Assembly (NCBI GenBank): GCA_945865375.1
Contig: CAMBEJ010000008.1
Coordinates: forward strand, 1-64,000
Reading direction: 5' to 3'
Origin: Akkermansia muciniphila
Lineage (GTDB): Bacteria > Verrucomicrobiota > Verrucomicrobiia > Limisphaerales > F1-80-MAGS106
DNA: 64,000 bases
Part shown: positions 8,913 through 18,114 of the stretch, piece by piece
Layout of the letters: every line of letters starts with the position of its first letter
How positions within the stretch are numbered: position 1 is the stretch's first letter
Notes under the pieces: generated by a model
Told to the model about the DNA's origin: nothing
Databases searched by the model: none
The model's input: only the letters and a program-made list of their open reading frames with translations
Position numbers and translations under genes: made by a program

Positions 8913-10528
8913 ACTGAATAAGAGTGTCCCTTCGTGACAGCGGTTCTGAGGTTCCTCCGAATCAAATCCTGCGAGAACTCAAGCTCGGTGCCATTGGGCG
9001 TCGTTACCTTTTGGGTGCCGGTCGATCCAACGATGATCTTCCGCTCACCCATCCTCAACTCGATATCGCTTCCGAGTTGTCCGATGATTCGAACCTCTAC
9101 CGTGGGGGTTGGTCGTCTGACCGCTTCCTTCCCCTGGTCCTCCACGCTTTTCCGAAGAGGCCCTCCCACGATGGGCAACTGCCCCCCGTTCAACTCAAAA
9201 TTCCGACCATCTGCGGTGAGCCCTCCCACCTCCCCGCTTCCCATCAAAGTGTAAGTGCCATCTTTAAAAACGTCAGTCCACGTTTTCGAGTTTGGACCCA
9301 TCGCAGCCGTCGCGCCGTCCGGCATTTGCAAGCGAACCAAATCTTTGGAATCAGGCGTCGATCCCTGGGCAGTCGCCAACTCAACGACCGAACGAGGTTC
9401 CGAGTAGAGAATGGCAACGGCTTCTCCGATGGGCACACCCGCCTTCCAGCTCCCAAATGGTTCAGCGCTGACCTCCGCCGAACGTTCCATGCTTCTGATC
9501 ACCCACCGCGCTCCCTTCTGGCTGGGCTGTAATTCGACGCCCTCAATCGCGATCTTCCCCTTGGCCTTCATGGCCTCTTCAAATCCAATGACAAGTTTGT
9601 CGTTGACCCTGATTTTGAAAACATCCCCACCCGCCCTCACAAAGCGCACGCGCGTCAGTGATGTGTCTGGAGGAATGTCCAACAAGAAAAGCCGCTTCTG
9701 CAAGCCCAAATTCAGGACCTGATTGCTCGCAAGATCCCAGAAAGAAGCCTCACCCCTTAAAGTCTGAACCGAGAACGCATCCCTCGACCCGCGCGCCACC
9801 CGGATCGAGGTGCCTGGGGATAAACTCGAAAGTGACTTGTTGGGCAATAGAAGCAGCAGTGGATCGCCTCCCCCAACATGCACAATCTCGGCGACTCGTT
9901 TCGAGGAATCCATTGCGATTTGAACCGCTTGATCTGACAGCAGGATGAACTTCAGATCTGCCACGGCATCCCAATCCATCTCGACGTTCCCCTTCTTCAC
10001 CATCACTCTCAGAGCTCGCTTGTTAAAATCTTGAGAAAATTCGATTTCAGTCCCGCCTGGAGTCGTAATCTGTTGCACCCCTGAGGGGCCCACAACCGCT
10101 TTCTGTCCCTCTAAAACCACCTGGAGATTCCCGCCAATTGATCCACGAAGCGATGCTGTGATCGCAGGCGTGGCCCGGATGGATCTTTCCTTGGAGTCCG
10201 GCTCCTGGATCTTCTTCAGGGGCCCTCCGGTGAAAGGGATGGTTGAACCATCCAAAGCGAACGCTTTTCCATCCGCCGAAGTGCCTTTGACAGGTCCGAT
10301 TTCGCAGAAGAATAAGGCCCCACTGCCGCCATGCCTTCCTGGGCGAGCCTCATTACGACCACAGCTCTCGATCGTTTGTTGGAACCTTCCCCGGTAAAAA
10401 CCTTCACCCATGAACTCGACGGCGAGTAGGCGAAGGTCGCCGCCTCGCCCAAGGGCACCTCCGCCTTCCAGCTCCCTAGCGATTCTCCCGTGACTTCGGC
10501 GGGACGCCCCCAGCTCCGGACTGTCCAC
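8891..10528 (-). pseudogene. Giant FecR-like repeat protein, segment 4
   Basis: Homologous sequence begins only at about position 10310 (GPVKGTSADGKAFALDG); the part up to 10528 is an out-of-frame shadow of segment 3. The segment carries one and a half repeat units (TTPGGTEIEFSQD, FKIRVNDKLVIGFEE, KGARWVIRSMERSAEVS, MPDGATAAMGPNSK, TTPNGTELEFSQD). It loses the frame near 8912. The junction to segment 3 is a deletion of roughly 15-20 codons that also shifts the frame: the expected 'TYTL-x-GSG' stretch between GPYSSAK and GPVKG is missing. Confidence 0.65.
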
Positions 10529-11034
10529 CGCGAGCCACCCTCAGAAGGATGAAACTCCAACCCATCCAGCTTCAGCACACCCTGAGTTTTCGCAACCTCT
10601 TCGAAACCATAAACCGCTCCTCCGTTGATTCGAATTCTAAACCCTTTCCCCTGATCACCCATGAAATGGACTTTGGTGACCAGACCGAAAATAGGACTTT
10701 CAACGGAGCGCACCACCTTTTGTGCCGTCAAACCTGTCACTTGGTCGCTGGAAACATCCCATAAAGTGACCTGCCCGCCAAGGGCCGCCACGGAGTAGGC
10801 CGTCGTATCCTCCCTCGAAAACCTCAGGATCCCGGAAGTTCCCAAACTGGCCGTCGAACGATCTGGCAGGGAAACAACAACGAGCCTCTCCCCGCCACTC
10901 CGTGAGATATCGAGTAGCTGACGGCTCTCGTCCCAGTCCAAAGCGACCGACTGACCTGTCAGGAGAACGCAACCAATTTGTTTAAAGCCATCCAGCCTGA
11001 GTTGCACTAACCCCTTGGAGACGGAGGCCCGCAC
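10216..11034 (-). pseudogene. Giant FecR-like repeat protein, segment 3
   Basis: The frame takes over from segment 2 at about 11030 with VRASVSKGLVQL and proceeds through LLTGQSVALDWDESRQLLD, FRIRINGGAVYGFEE, SRWTVRSWGRPAEVTGE and the FecR-like box GMAAVGPYSSAKSD. From about 10305 to 10216 it is out of register, and segment 4 continues the repeat in another frame. It has no start codon or signal peptide of its own; the GTG at 11034 lies inside a conserved repeat segment. Confidence 0.65.
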
Positions 11035-13337
11035 ACCCCATCCTTGCCGTTCTGTGTGAGCTCGAAACTCGTTCCATTGGGGAGGGTGAAATGTTTTCCT
11101 GAACTCTTGGTCAACGGCACCTTCTGACCGTTGGCATCAGCCACGACATCCCCGCGGGCGGTGCCGTAAAAAACGACTTGCGCGGCGTAGGGGCTCACAT
11201 CGCTGACATCTTGCATGACAGAAGACGGAGTTCCTAACATCCCCCCGTTCATCAAAGCCGTGCCTCCTCCCAACACAAAATTCCTTCCAGCCGCCGTGAT
11301 TCCCCTCACAGCTCCTGACCCGAAAAAAGTATAACTGCCGTCCTTCATCACATCGGTCTTGGTGTAGGAATAAGGACCCATCGACGCAGTCGCTCCATCA
11401 GAAAACTCGAACTTGACAAGGGCGTTGGTCGACCCTGACGTAGCCTGAGCTGTGGTGACTTCAGCCAACGCCAGCGGCTCTGAATACCAGACGGTGGCTG
11501 ACTCGTTCAGGCTTATTTCCGCTCTCCATTCTCCGAGGGCATGAGCGCTGACCTCGGCCGGCTTCTCGACACTCCGGATCACCCAGCTTGTCCCCTTATT
11601 CTTGGGGATCAATTCCACTCCATCCCGTGAAATGGTTCCTCTTTTTGCGTCTTGGGCGTTTTCAAAACCAAACACAGATACCCCGTTGATTCTGATCTTG
11701 AACCCTCCTTGAGGACCTCCCAGTAGTTGCACCCTCGTCACCAAGCCAACCACTCGTTTCCCGCCGTTCGGAACCACAGTCACATGCTTCATAGCGCCAA
11801 GATCCAAGGGTAGCAACGAGCTGGATTCCCAAACCGCAACCTTCCCTTGCGTGGCACGGACTGAATAGGTGTTCGGACTCTCCTTCTTGAGACGGACCGC
11901 GCTCCCAGGGTGGAGAACGACCCCGGGTTGGTTCGACATTGCCAGAGGAATAGGCTCTGCTCCTTTGACGTGAAGTAATCCCAACCGGTCCTCTGACCCA
12001 ACCCAGTCAATGGCGAATGATTGCCCCGAAAGCAGCAGCGGGGTCACCGATTCCAAAGCCGCTATTTCAAGGCCGATGAACCCCTTGACAACCACCACAT
12101 TCAACAGACGGCTTTCCGGATCGAGATCGAATTCTACTTCCGTCCCATTAGGCGTACGAAGACTGTTTTTCCCACCCCCCGTCAGGATGAACCGTTGAGG
12201 AGCGGCCTCCACTTCCACGGAGCCTCCAGCCTCTCTCTTCACCCGGATCGCAGTGAAGGATGTGCCCCGTGCAAGCCGGCCCCGTCCGCTCTGGTCAGAG
12301 AGGCTCTTCATTGGGCCACCCCGAAGAGGGATCGAAAAGGAGCCCAAATCGAAAGGTGTCCTGTCGGCGTCCACCCCTGTTAAAGAACCCCTGCCCGAGA
12401 GGGCGTACGTTCCAACAAGATGAATTCTCGTGAGCTGGGTGTTGAAACCACGACCTGCTGCAACCTCGAAAGTGCGCGCGCTTGTGGGGAGGGCCATGAT
12501 CCGCCGCGAAGGTCCGTCCAAAACCGCAACCCGCCCCTTCGTGGTCTGGGCCGAATAGGTGCCCGAGGATGTCCGAACCAATCGCAGCGCGCTGACAGGC
12601 CCCACGCTAGCCATGGACCCATCGGGAAGCATCGCATAAACTGGGTCGTCCCCAGAGCCGTGCATAATGTCCACACTCTTTTGACCCGCATCCCACGTCA
12701 GAATGACTGATTGGCCCGAATACAGCACGGCAGAGCCGGCTCCAATTTCAGCAGGCTCAAGGGTCACCAGGCCTTTTTTGACAAAGACTTCCAAAGCCTT
12801 TTTCACCGTGTTCTGCTCAAACCGTAGCTCCGTGCCGTTGGGCGTGGAAACCGATTGGCTGGAGGACGCCGCCACGGTGGTTCGTTGGCCTGCAATCTCC
12901 AACTCCACATTCCCGCCAACTTGACCTCTGAAAATCACGGAAACGGCCGGTGAGGTTCTGGCCAAGTCTCCGCCTACCCTGCCACCACGAGTCTGTTTGG
13001 AGGGCCCGCCCGATACGTAAAAATGGGTGGAACCTAACACAAACCGGTCTTTCTCGGCCGTGATTCCAGAAATCGAGCCAGTCCCCGAGATCGTGTAGGT
13101 CGTGTCCAAATACGATTCCACTCGTGCATGAGACCCAGGACCGATATCAGCGTAGGCTCCGTCCGGCAATGTCATCGTGGTCCGGGATACCCCACCCGCT
13201 TTGGATCCCGTAGCAGTTCCCACACGAACAAGCCTCTCCTCCTTGCAGAATTCAAAGACCGACTCCTCAAAAACTGCCAAGCTCGATACCCAGCCCGGGA
13301 TGTCCTCAGCAGTCACAACGGTCTGCTTATCGATCGC
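11007..13337 (-). pseudogene. Giant FecR-like repeat protein, segment 2
   Basis: The frame is continuous with the N-terminal segment apart from a TAG at 13338-13340 (WVI-stop-AIDKQTVVTAEDIPGW). It holds three repeat units. The middle unit is shortened: TRIHLVG is followed at once by TYALSGRGSLTG, so the KIRING...WVIRSVE...LPDG part is missing in frame. Landmarks are STPNGTELRFEQ (about 12830), RTPNGTEVEFDL (about 12140), TSWVIRSVEKPAEVS (about 11580) and TLPNGTSFELTQ (about 11060). The frame is lost after ELTQNGKDG near 11030. Confidence 0.65.
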
Positions 13338-13628
13338 CTAGATGACCCAAGACCTCCCTTTCTCCTTCACCGTGAGTCCGACGCCGTTTGTCGTCAACGT
13401 GCCTTGATGAGGCAAAAGGTTCTCATAACCAAAGACCAGTTTCTCACCCACCCGGACCCGGGAAATACAATTCTCAGCACCCCCAATCAAGTGAACCCGC
13501 TGCGCCTCAGAGGGACCCGATCCAGGGGCCGCCGACTGAGCCCACCCAAGCACAGGAAGCAGATTGAACCCGCAGGCGAGAAACCAACCTAGGACAGCTC
13601 CGCCATGTTTGATGTCCGCTGCTTTCAT
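13338..13628 (-). pseudogene. Giant FecR-like repeat protein, segment 1 (N-terminus with signal peptide)
   Basis: ATG 13628 begins MKAADIKHGGAVLGWFLACG, a signal-peptide-like N-terminus ending near GWAQS. The start of repeat unit 1 follows (AQRVHLIGGAENC, RVRVGEKLVFGYENLL, GVGLTVKEKGRSWVI). A TAG then terminates the frame at the position where the other units read R-S-V/M-E. Reassembled, the full protein would be about 2200 residues with six tandem units of roughly 350 residues. It would be exported and would sit at the head of the polysaccharide operon. Confidence 0.65.
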
Positions 13629-13773
13629 CGACTGTTGATTGGATCACAGACTGTTCCGTCTTGGCGTGGCCTCTGACTGCGCACCGCGCTTGTCAATAGC
13701 TCACAAAAGCACTGATTTCAAGGAGCCATTTCCCAGATGGAACCAGCGGACCGGCACGGGAAATTATTTGTAT

Positions 13774-13804
13774 TTGACAGAAAAACTATGACCCATCATG
13801 TTAT
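13774..13804 (+). promoter_or_regulatory. Possible sigma-70-type promoter for the SAM-regulated operon
   Basis: A consensus -35 box TTGACA (13774-13779) is followed after 19 bp by TGTTAT (13799-13804), a fair -10 match. This would start transcription around 13811, just before the riboswitch P1 stem at 13826. The long spacer makes the -10 assignment uncertain. Confidence 0.4.
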
Positions 13805-13825
13805 CAGAATCCGTTGATATAACGG

Positions 13826-13945
13826 TCTCATTTAGAGTGGTGGAGGGACTGGCCCTGCGAAACCACGGCAACCGGTGTGGCCAGCAAGCCCATGAGCGTG
13901 TGCCAATTCCAGCCCCGAGCAGAGTGTGCCTCGGAACCGATGAGA
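13826..13945 (+). promoter_or_regulatory. SAM-I (S-box) riboswitch aptamer
   Basis: The sequence carries the S-box core in order. P1 5' strand TCTCAT is at 13826-13831. It is followed by AGAGTGGTGGAGGGACTGGC and CCTGCGAAACC, then GGCAACCGGTG, then GTGCCAATTCCAGC, and P1 closes with ATGAGA (13940-13945). These are the most conserved positions of the SAM-I family, including the kink-turn and the GGCAACC segment. It lies upstream of the threonine-synthase-like gene on the same strand. The S-box class binds S-adenosylmethionine and normally turns off methionine and cysteine genes when SAM is plentiful. Confidence 0.9.
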
Positions 13946-13998
13946 AGAGCGCTGCCGTTCCACCCCTTCTCATACCCGGAGCAGGGGTTTTTTATTTT
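13940..13998 (+). terminator. Riboswitch expression platform (terminator/antiterminator)
   Basis: ACCCCT (13962-13967) can pair with AGGGGT (13983-13988), followed by TTTTTATTTT, forming an intrinsic terminator. The terminator loop contains TTCTCAT (13967-13973). This is an exact complement of ATGAGAA (13940-13946), which includes the 3' strand of the aptamer P1 stem. The two pairings are mutually exclusive. Without SAM the ATGAGAA/TTCTCAT helix should block termination; with SAM, P1 should form and transcription should end before thrC. Confidence 0.8.
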
Positions 13999-14015
13999 AC
14001 GAAGAAGACACAATT

Positions 14016-15275
14016 ATGGATAAGAACACAGGGTTCATGAAGGCCCTCAAATGCCGTGAGTGTGGGAGGGAATACCCTCTGGAAGCCACTCACGTTTGCG
14101 AGTTCGACTTCGGCCCGCTCGAGGTCGTTTATGACTACGATCGAATCAAACACTCCCTGACACGGGCCGTCATCAAGAGCCGACCACAGTCCATGTGGCG
14201 CTACCGCGAACTGCTGCCGGTTGCCGGTGAACCCACTGTGGGGTGCCAGGTCGGATACACCCCTCTCGTGAAGGCGGACCGCTTGGCAAAACGCCTTGGG
14301 ATCCGCGAGCTTTGGGTAAAAAACGATACCGTCAACTACCCCACTTTATCTTTCAAAGACCGTGTTGTGAGTGTCGCGTTGAGCCGCGCCCGGGAGCTGG
14401 GATTTAGCACCGTGGCATGCGCGTCAACGGGGAATCTGGCCAATTCTGTGGCTGCCAACGCGGCGGCCGCAGGCCTCAAGGCCTATGTCTTCATCCCGTC
14501 TGACCTGGAACAGGGGAAGGTGGTCAATTCACTGGTTTATGGCGCGCACGTTATTGGGATCCGGGGGCACTACGATGAGGTCAACCGTTTGTGCGCGGAG
14601 ATAGCCGGTAAATACGGCTGGGCTTTCGTCAACGTGAACATGCGCCCTTATTATGCGGAGGGGTCCAAAAGCATGGGGTTTGAAATTCTCGAACAGCTCG
14701 GTTGGACCGTGCCACAACACACTGTGGTTTGCATGGCTTCAGGCTCCCTCCTAACGAAAATTCACAAGAGCTACCAAGAATTCATGAAACTCGGGATCGT
14801 CGCCGAGTCGCGCTACAAAGTACACGGAGCCCAGGCTACCGGCTGTTCCCCGATCTCCACAGCTCAAAAAGCCGGGTTAGACTTTTTCAAACCGGTAAAG
14901 CCAAACACGATTGCCAAATCGCTTGCGATCGGAACCCCAGCGGATGGGTTCTATGCGCTCAAAGTCATGAAGGAAACAGGAGGCGCCGCTGAGGATGTCA
15001 CAGACGATGAAGTGCGTGAGGGAATAAAATTGTTGGCGGAGACCGAGGGGATTTTCGCGGAGACAGCGGGAGGTGTCACGGTAGGTGTCGCCAAGAAATT
15101 GATTGCCTCTGGCCACATTCCCCAGGATGCTTCCGCCGTTCTCTGCATCACCGGAAACGGCCTGAAAACACTCGACGCCATCGCCGGCCATGTCGGGCAG
15201 ACACGGGAAATCAAACCCAGTCTCCGCGAATTCGAGGCGCTCTTGGACAAAGAGAACAAGCTGATCAACGCCTAG
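14016..15275 (+). CDS. thrC: Threonine synthase-like PLP enzyme under SAM riboswitch control
   Basis: This 419-residue fold-type II PLP enzyme has the class II threonine synthase layout. An N-terminal metal-ribbon-like segment (CRECG at 13-17, Cys28; the fourth usual Cys position is Asp31 in CEFDFGPLEV) is followed by the PLP-lysine motif LSFKDR (Lys114) and the Ser/Thr loop ACASTGN. Threonine synthase converts O-phosphohomoserine to threonine. The gene, however, sits behind a SAM-I riboswitch and is followed by a MoaD/ThiS-like carrier and a NIL-domain protein. The substrate may therefore receive sulfur instead, giving homocysteine, or cysteine from O-phosphoserine as in the CysM/CysO system. 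That role is inference; the family assignment is firm. Confidence 0.88.
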   Translation: MDKNTGFMKALKCRECGREYPLEATHVCEFDFGPLEVVYDYDRIKHSLTRAVIKSRPQSMWRYRELLPVAGEPTVGCQVGYTPLVKADRLAKRLGIRELWVKNDTVNYPTLSFKDRVVSVALSRARELGFSTVACASTGNLANSVAANAAAAGLKAYVFIPSDLEQGKVVNSLVYGAHVIGIRGHYDEVNRLCAEIAGKYGWAFVNVNMRPYYAEGSKSMGFEILEQLGWTVPQHTVVCMASGSLLTKIHKSYQEFMKLGIVAESRYKVHGAQATGCSPISTAQKAGLDFFKPVKPNTIAKSLAIGTPADGFYALKVMKETGGAAEDVTDDEVREGIKLLAETEGIFAETAGGVTVGVAKKLIASGHIPQDASAVLCITGNGLKTLDAIAGHVGQTREIKPSLREFEALLDKENKLINA

Positions 15276-15311
15276 CTCCATCCGTCAACAACCTTAGGTG
15301 CTTCAATCATT

Positions 15312-15587
15312 ATGGCTAAGAAAGTACGCATTCCCACTCCTCTGCGAAAGCTCACCCATGACGAAGAAATCGTCGAGGTGACGTCGGACACTATCAAGGG
15401 CGCAATCATGGAACTTCAAGTGCGGTTCCCGGGCATCCAGGAACGGCTCCTGGATGAGTCGGGGGCCATCCGGAGATTTGTCAATGTCTACGTCAATGAG
15501 GAGGACATTCGTTTTCTACAGAATCAGGAAACCCTCCTCAACGAGGGCGACGAAATAAGCATCATTCCCGCGATCGCAGGCGGTTAG
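15312..15587 (+). CDS. MoaD/ThiS-family sulfur carrier protein
   Basis: This 91-residue ubiquitin-like protein ends in Gly-Gly at its very C-terminus (IPAIAGG). The diglycine tail is the site that an E1-like enzyme adenylates and converts to a thiocarboxylate. Its segments TPLRKLT, FPGIQERLLDESG, FVNVYVNEEDIRFL and GDEISIIPAIAGG fit CysO/MoaD-type carriers better than ThiS itself. It lies 36 bp after thrC and is presumably in the same SAM-controlled transcript. No activating MoeB-like enzyme is encoded in the window. A sulfur-donor role to the neighbouring PLP enzyme is likely, but inferred. Confidence 0.88.
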   Translation: MAKKVRIPTPLRKLTHDEEIVEVTSDTIKGAIMELQVRFPGIQERLLDESGAIRRFVNVYVNEEDIRFLQNQETLLNEGDEISIIPAIAGG

Positions 15588-15622
15588 GCGGTTCGTGCAA
15601 CATCAAACATGGAACCTAATCC

Positions 15623-15919
15623 TTGAAGACTGTCAAAAACGAATCCTCAAAGGGCTCGCCTCGCCCCGCGCACGTTCTGCAAAAATCCCGGCTTTGGTTG
15701 ATGTACCCACCCAGGTTGATCACCACTCCCGTTGTTTGGCAGCTTGGCCAAAAACACAAAGTGATCACCAATGTCCGACAAGCCAGTGTCACCGACGAAA
15801 TCGGGATCGTTTGCCTCGAACTCGAAGGCCGTAGAGCAGACATCAAGGCTGCTATCAGATGGATGACGAACCTTGGGATCAGCGTCGAACCGGTGGAGAT
15901 CAACATCATTGAAAGTTGA
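15623..15919 (+). CDS. NIL-domain protein
   Basis: This 98-residue protein carries the NIL domain, which is also found at the C-terminus of MetN methionine-importer ATPases and in small sulfur-metabolism proteins. Diagnostic segments are PPRLITTPVVWQLGQKH, TDEIGIVCLELEG and GISVEPVEINII. The start is chosen at TTG 15623 because the beta strand before PPRLI (SRLWLMYPP) belongs to the domain. ATG 15701 is the alternative but would cut that strand. NIL domains are thought to bind methionine or a sulfur ligand. It is the third gene of the SAM-controlled unit. Confidence 0.75.
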   Translation: MKTVKNESSKGSPRPAHVLQKSRLWLMYPPRLITTPVVWQLGQKHKVITNVRQASVTDEIGIVCLELEGRRADIKAAIRWMTNLGISVEPVEINIIES

Positions 15920-16028
15920 TTCCCCTCAGGTCAGCGATCCCACGCCTCCCGAAAACACTCGCCGCACCGAGGAGCACGGGATGTCGTTCTTGAAAGTCTG
16001 AACCCATCGGGCACCGCTCTCAGCAGTG

Positions 16029-16324
16029 CGCATCTCAGATTTTTCGTGCTCGCGTTTCCTACTCGTAATCGTAATCCCATGAACCGCCGATTCGACCACG
16101 AAAAGCTGGAGGTTTATTGGAAAGTGCCGCCGCCCTGGATGTGCTCGTGGCCAAAGGCCGATGTTCTGGGGAGGAAGTTCTGTCATGAAAAGAACGCCTC
16201 TGGAGCGTCGTTTCGATGTTAGTCGCCTTGATAAAGGCAAACTCCGATTACCGGTTGCACGAGGGAAACCCGGGATAGGATTACGATTACGATTACGAGA
16301 AGATCTGGAAAAATCTGAGATGCG
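16029..16324. mobile_element. Internally deleted copy of the four-helix-bundle cassette
   Basis: The 296-bp unit has 17-bp perfect terminal inverted repeats CGCATCTCAGATTTTTC (16029-16045) and GAAAAATCTGAGATGCG (16308-16324). Inside are two GTAATC hexamers at the left and three GATTAC hexamers at the right. The interior starts like the intact copy at 25805-26296 (ATG 16079, MNRRFDHEKLEVY), then lacks 184 bp equivalent to 25911-26094, then continues to the same end. The size difference of the copies is fully explained by the 184-bp deletion plus changes in hexamer number. The encoded protein is frameshifted and dead. The rest of 15920-16464 shows no gene. Confidence 0.8.
16079..16256 (+). pseudogene. 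Four-helix-bundle (S23) protein, deleted copy
   Basis: The first 13 codons (MNRRFDHEKLEVY) match the intact copy. A 184-bp deletion then shifts the frame (61 codons plus 1 bp), and the downstream half of the sequence is present only in another frame. The right-hand part still reads like the intact gene at the DNA level up to the equivalent of its stop codon, next to the GATTAC hexamers. Confidence 0.7.
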
Positions 16325-16464
16325 CGATCTCGGCATCCACCCCCTCAGAAAAGTCTGACCCCAGCAAAATGGCAGGACTACGTTCTTGACCACTCTTGCC
16401 CAATGATTTATAGCTCAATACCAATTCGGTCCTACGGCAAAATTACTTTGAGAACCCATTGGCT

Positions 16465-16791
16465 ATGACAAAGCGCGACTTGGTGGTTCGGATAAGCGGG
16501 GAAACCGGCCAGATCCAGCAGGATGTACTATCCGTGGTTCAAAAGACTCTCGACTATATTTCAGAGGCCTTGGCCCGGGGACAGACCGTGGAATTGCGGA
16601 ATTTCGGAGTGTTTGAGGTGAAGCTTAGAAAAGCCAGGATCGGCAGGAACCCGAATGCTCCGGAGGCCGACGTAGCAATACCCCCCCGCGCCGTCGTCAA
16701 ATTTAAGCCCGGTAAAGCAATGAAGGAATCGGTGATCAGGCTCACATCCGCCTCCACAGCAGCTCGAAAAGATTCTAAAGCCAACTCGTGA
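16465..16791 (+). CDS. HU/IHF-family DNA-binding protein
   Basis: This 108-residue histone-like protein has the family signature NFGVFEVKLRKARIGRNP and, after it, the minor-groove arm with Pro (AIPPRAVVKFKPGKAMKE). It would bend DNA as a homo- or heterodimer. The start is ATG 16465 (MTKRDLVVRIS); an upstream in-frame TTG at 16459 adds only two residues. A short Ser/Thr/Ala/Lys tail extends past the usual end of about 95 residues. It lies alone on the plus strand between the S23 remnant and hisS. Confidence 0.9.
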   Translation: MTKRDLVVRISGETGQIQQDVLSVVQKTLDYISEALARGQTVELRNFGVFEVKLRKARIGRNPNAPEADVAIPPRAVVKFKPGKAMKESVIRLTSASTAARKDSKANS

Positions 16792-16866
16792 GCGTCCCTG
16801 CCAAAACCGATCGTGTTCGTGGGTGGAGCGGACGGTCTCTCGCCTAGGTCCCAACATCGTTTCGTC

Positions 16867-18114
16867 ATGGATCGATTACCCGGTTTTAGGGACTTTTACC
16901 CAAATCCAGTGCCGAACGGAGACGTCTGGAGTCTTGACCTCCGCAACCATATTTTTGCCCAATGGCGCCGGGTCGCAAAGGTGTACGGCTTTCAGGAATA
17001 CGACGGTCCGCCTGTGGAGCCCCTCGATCTCTATACCACAAAAAGCGGACAAGAGATCGTTGGCCAGTTATATAATTTCACAGATAAAGGAGGAAGGGAT
17101 GTCTCGCTGAGGCCCGAGATGACCCCCACCTTGGCGCGCATGGTGGCGGCCCATGAAAGGGGCTATAAAAAGCCCATTAAATGGTTCTCGGTGCCCCAGG
17201 TCTTCCGTTATGAACGTCAGCAAAAAGGCCGCCTCAGGGAGCACTTCCAACTCAACGCCGACATCTTCGGAGAAATCGACCCTGCGGCCGATGCGGAGCT
17301 GATCGCGTTGTTGATCGATACCCTCCGTGCTTTGGGCCTTTCATCTGAAGATTTTGTCATACGGCTCAGCAGCCGGCAAGCATGGCAGGGCCTTCTCAAG
17401 TCCAAGGACTGTGAGCCAGATCGAGAATATGAATTCTTCCAAATCATCGATAAACTCGAACGCGACTCCGAGGAATCAACGGCCTCGAAACTGGCCGCAA
17501 TGGGCCTCTCGCTAGACGATGTGAAATCCTTCATTGCCGCCGCTGAACCCACTGCGGATCTCGAGAGGATTCTCGACGGCATCAAGGCCAGGCACCTTTC
17601 CCAGTTCGTCACAATCGACTACTCCATCATCAGGGGGTTGGCCTATTACACCGGCCCTGTTTTCGAGGCTTTCGATAGAAAGGGAGAGTTTCGAGCGATC
17701 GCTGGAGGAGGACGCTATGACGGACTGGTCACGCTCATCACGGCGGGCAAAACACACCTGCCAGGACTCGGATTCGGCATGGGCGATGTCGTGCTTACTG
17801 AACTGCTGAAATCAAGAGGATTAGCCTCCGTTCCCGCAGCGAACCCGGATGTGTTTGTGCTGATCGAAGAAGAATCCCTTCGAACTCTCTCTTTGAGTCT
17901 CATTCAGCAACTCAGAGAAAGCGGCAAGCAGGTCGAGTTCAGCCTGACCCCCGCAAAAGGTGACAAACAATTCAAACGCGCCACCGAGTTGGGGGCACGG
18001 CATGTCTTGAGAATCGAACAGGGTCCAGAACCCCAAGCCACCGTTTGGCTGAAAAATCTCAAATCTCGCATGGAAAAACGGCTCGCCCTGAACGATGTTA
18101 TAAATGCGTTATGA
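16867..18114 (+). CDS. hisS: Histidyl-tRNA synthetase
   Basis: This 415-residue class II synthetase charges tRNA-His. Visible are motif 1 (GFQEYDGPPVEPLDLY), motif 2 (VFRYERQQKGRLREHFQLNA), the HisA motif region (RGLAYYTGPVFEAF) and motif 3 (AIAGGGRYDGL), followed by a small anticodon-binding domain. The start at ATG 16867 gives the canonical N-terminus MDRLPGFRDFYP; the open frame upstream to 16813 has no similarity to HisRS. The stop overlaps the start of xylB by ATGA, so the two are translationally coupled. Confidence 0.95.
   Translation: MDRLPGFRDFYPNPVPNGDVWSLDLRNHIFAQWRRVAKVYGFQEYDGPPVEPLDLYTTKSGQEIVGQLYNFTDKGGRDVSLRPEMTPTLARMVAAHERGYKKPIKWFSVPQVFRYERQQKGRLREHFQLNADIFGEIDPAADAELIALLIDTLRALGLSSEDFVIRLSSRQAWQGLLKSKDCEPDREYEFFQIIDKLERDSEESTASKLAAMGLSLDDVKSFIAAAEPTADLERILDGIKARHLSQFVTIDYSIIRGLAYYTGPVFEAFDRKGEFRAIAGGGRYDGLVTLITAGKTHLPGLGFGMGDVVLTELLKSRGLASVPAANPDVFVLIEEESLRTLSLSLIQQLRESGKQVEFSLTPAKGDKQFKRATELGARHVLRIEQGPEPQATVWLKNLKSRMEKRLALNDVINAL

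Noticed and set aside
13798-14040. Small ORF covering the riboswitch
   Set aside because: The open frame runs through conserved RNA structure and terminator; no protein similarity was seen.
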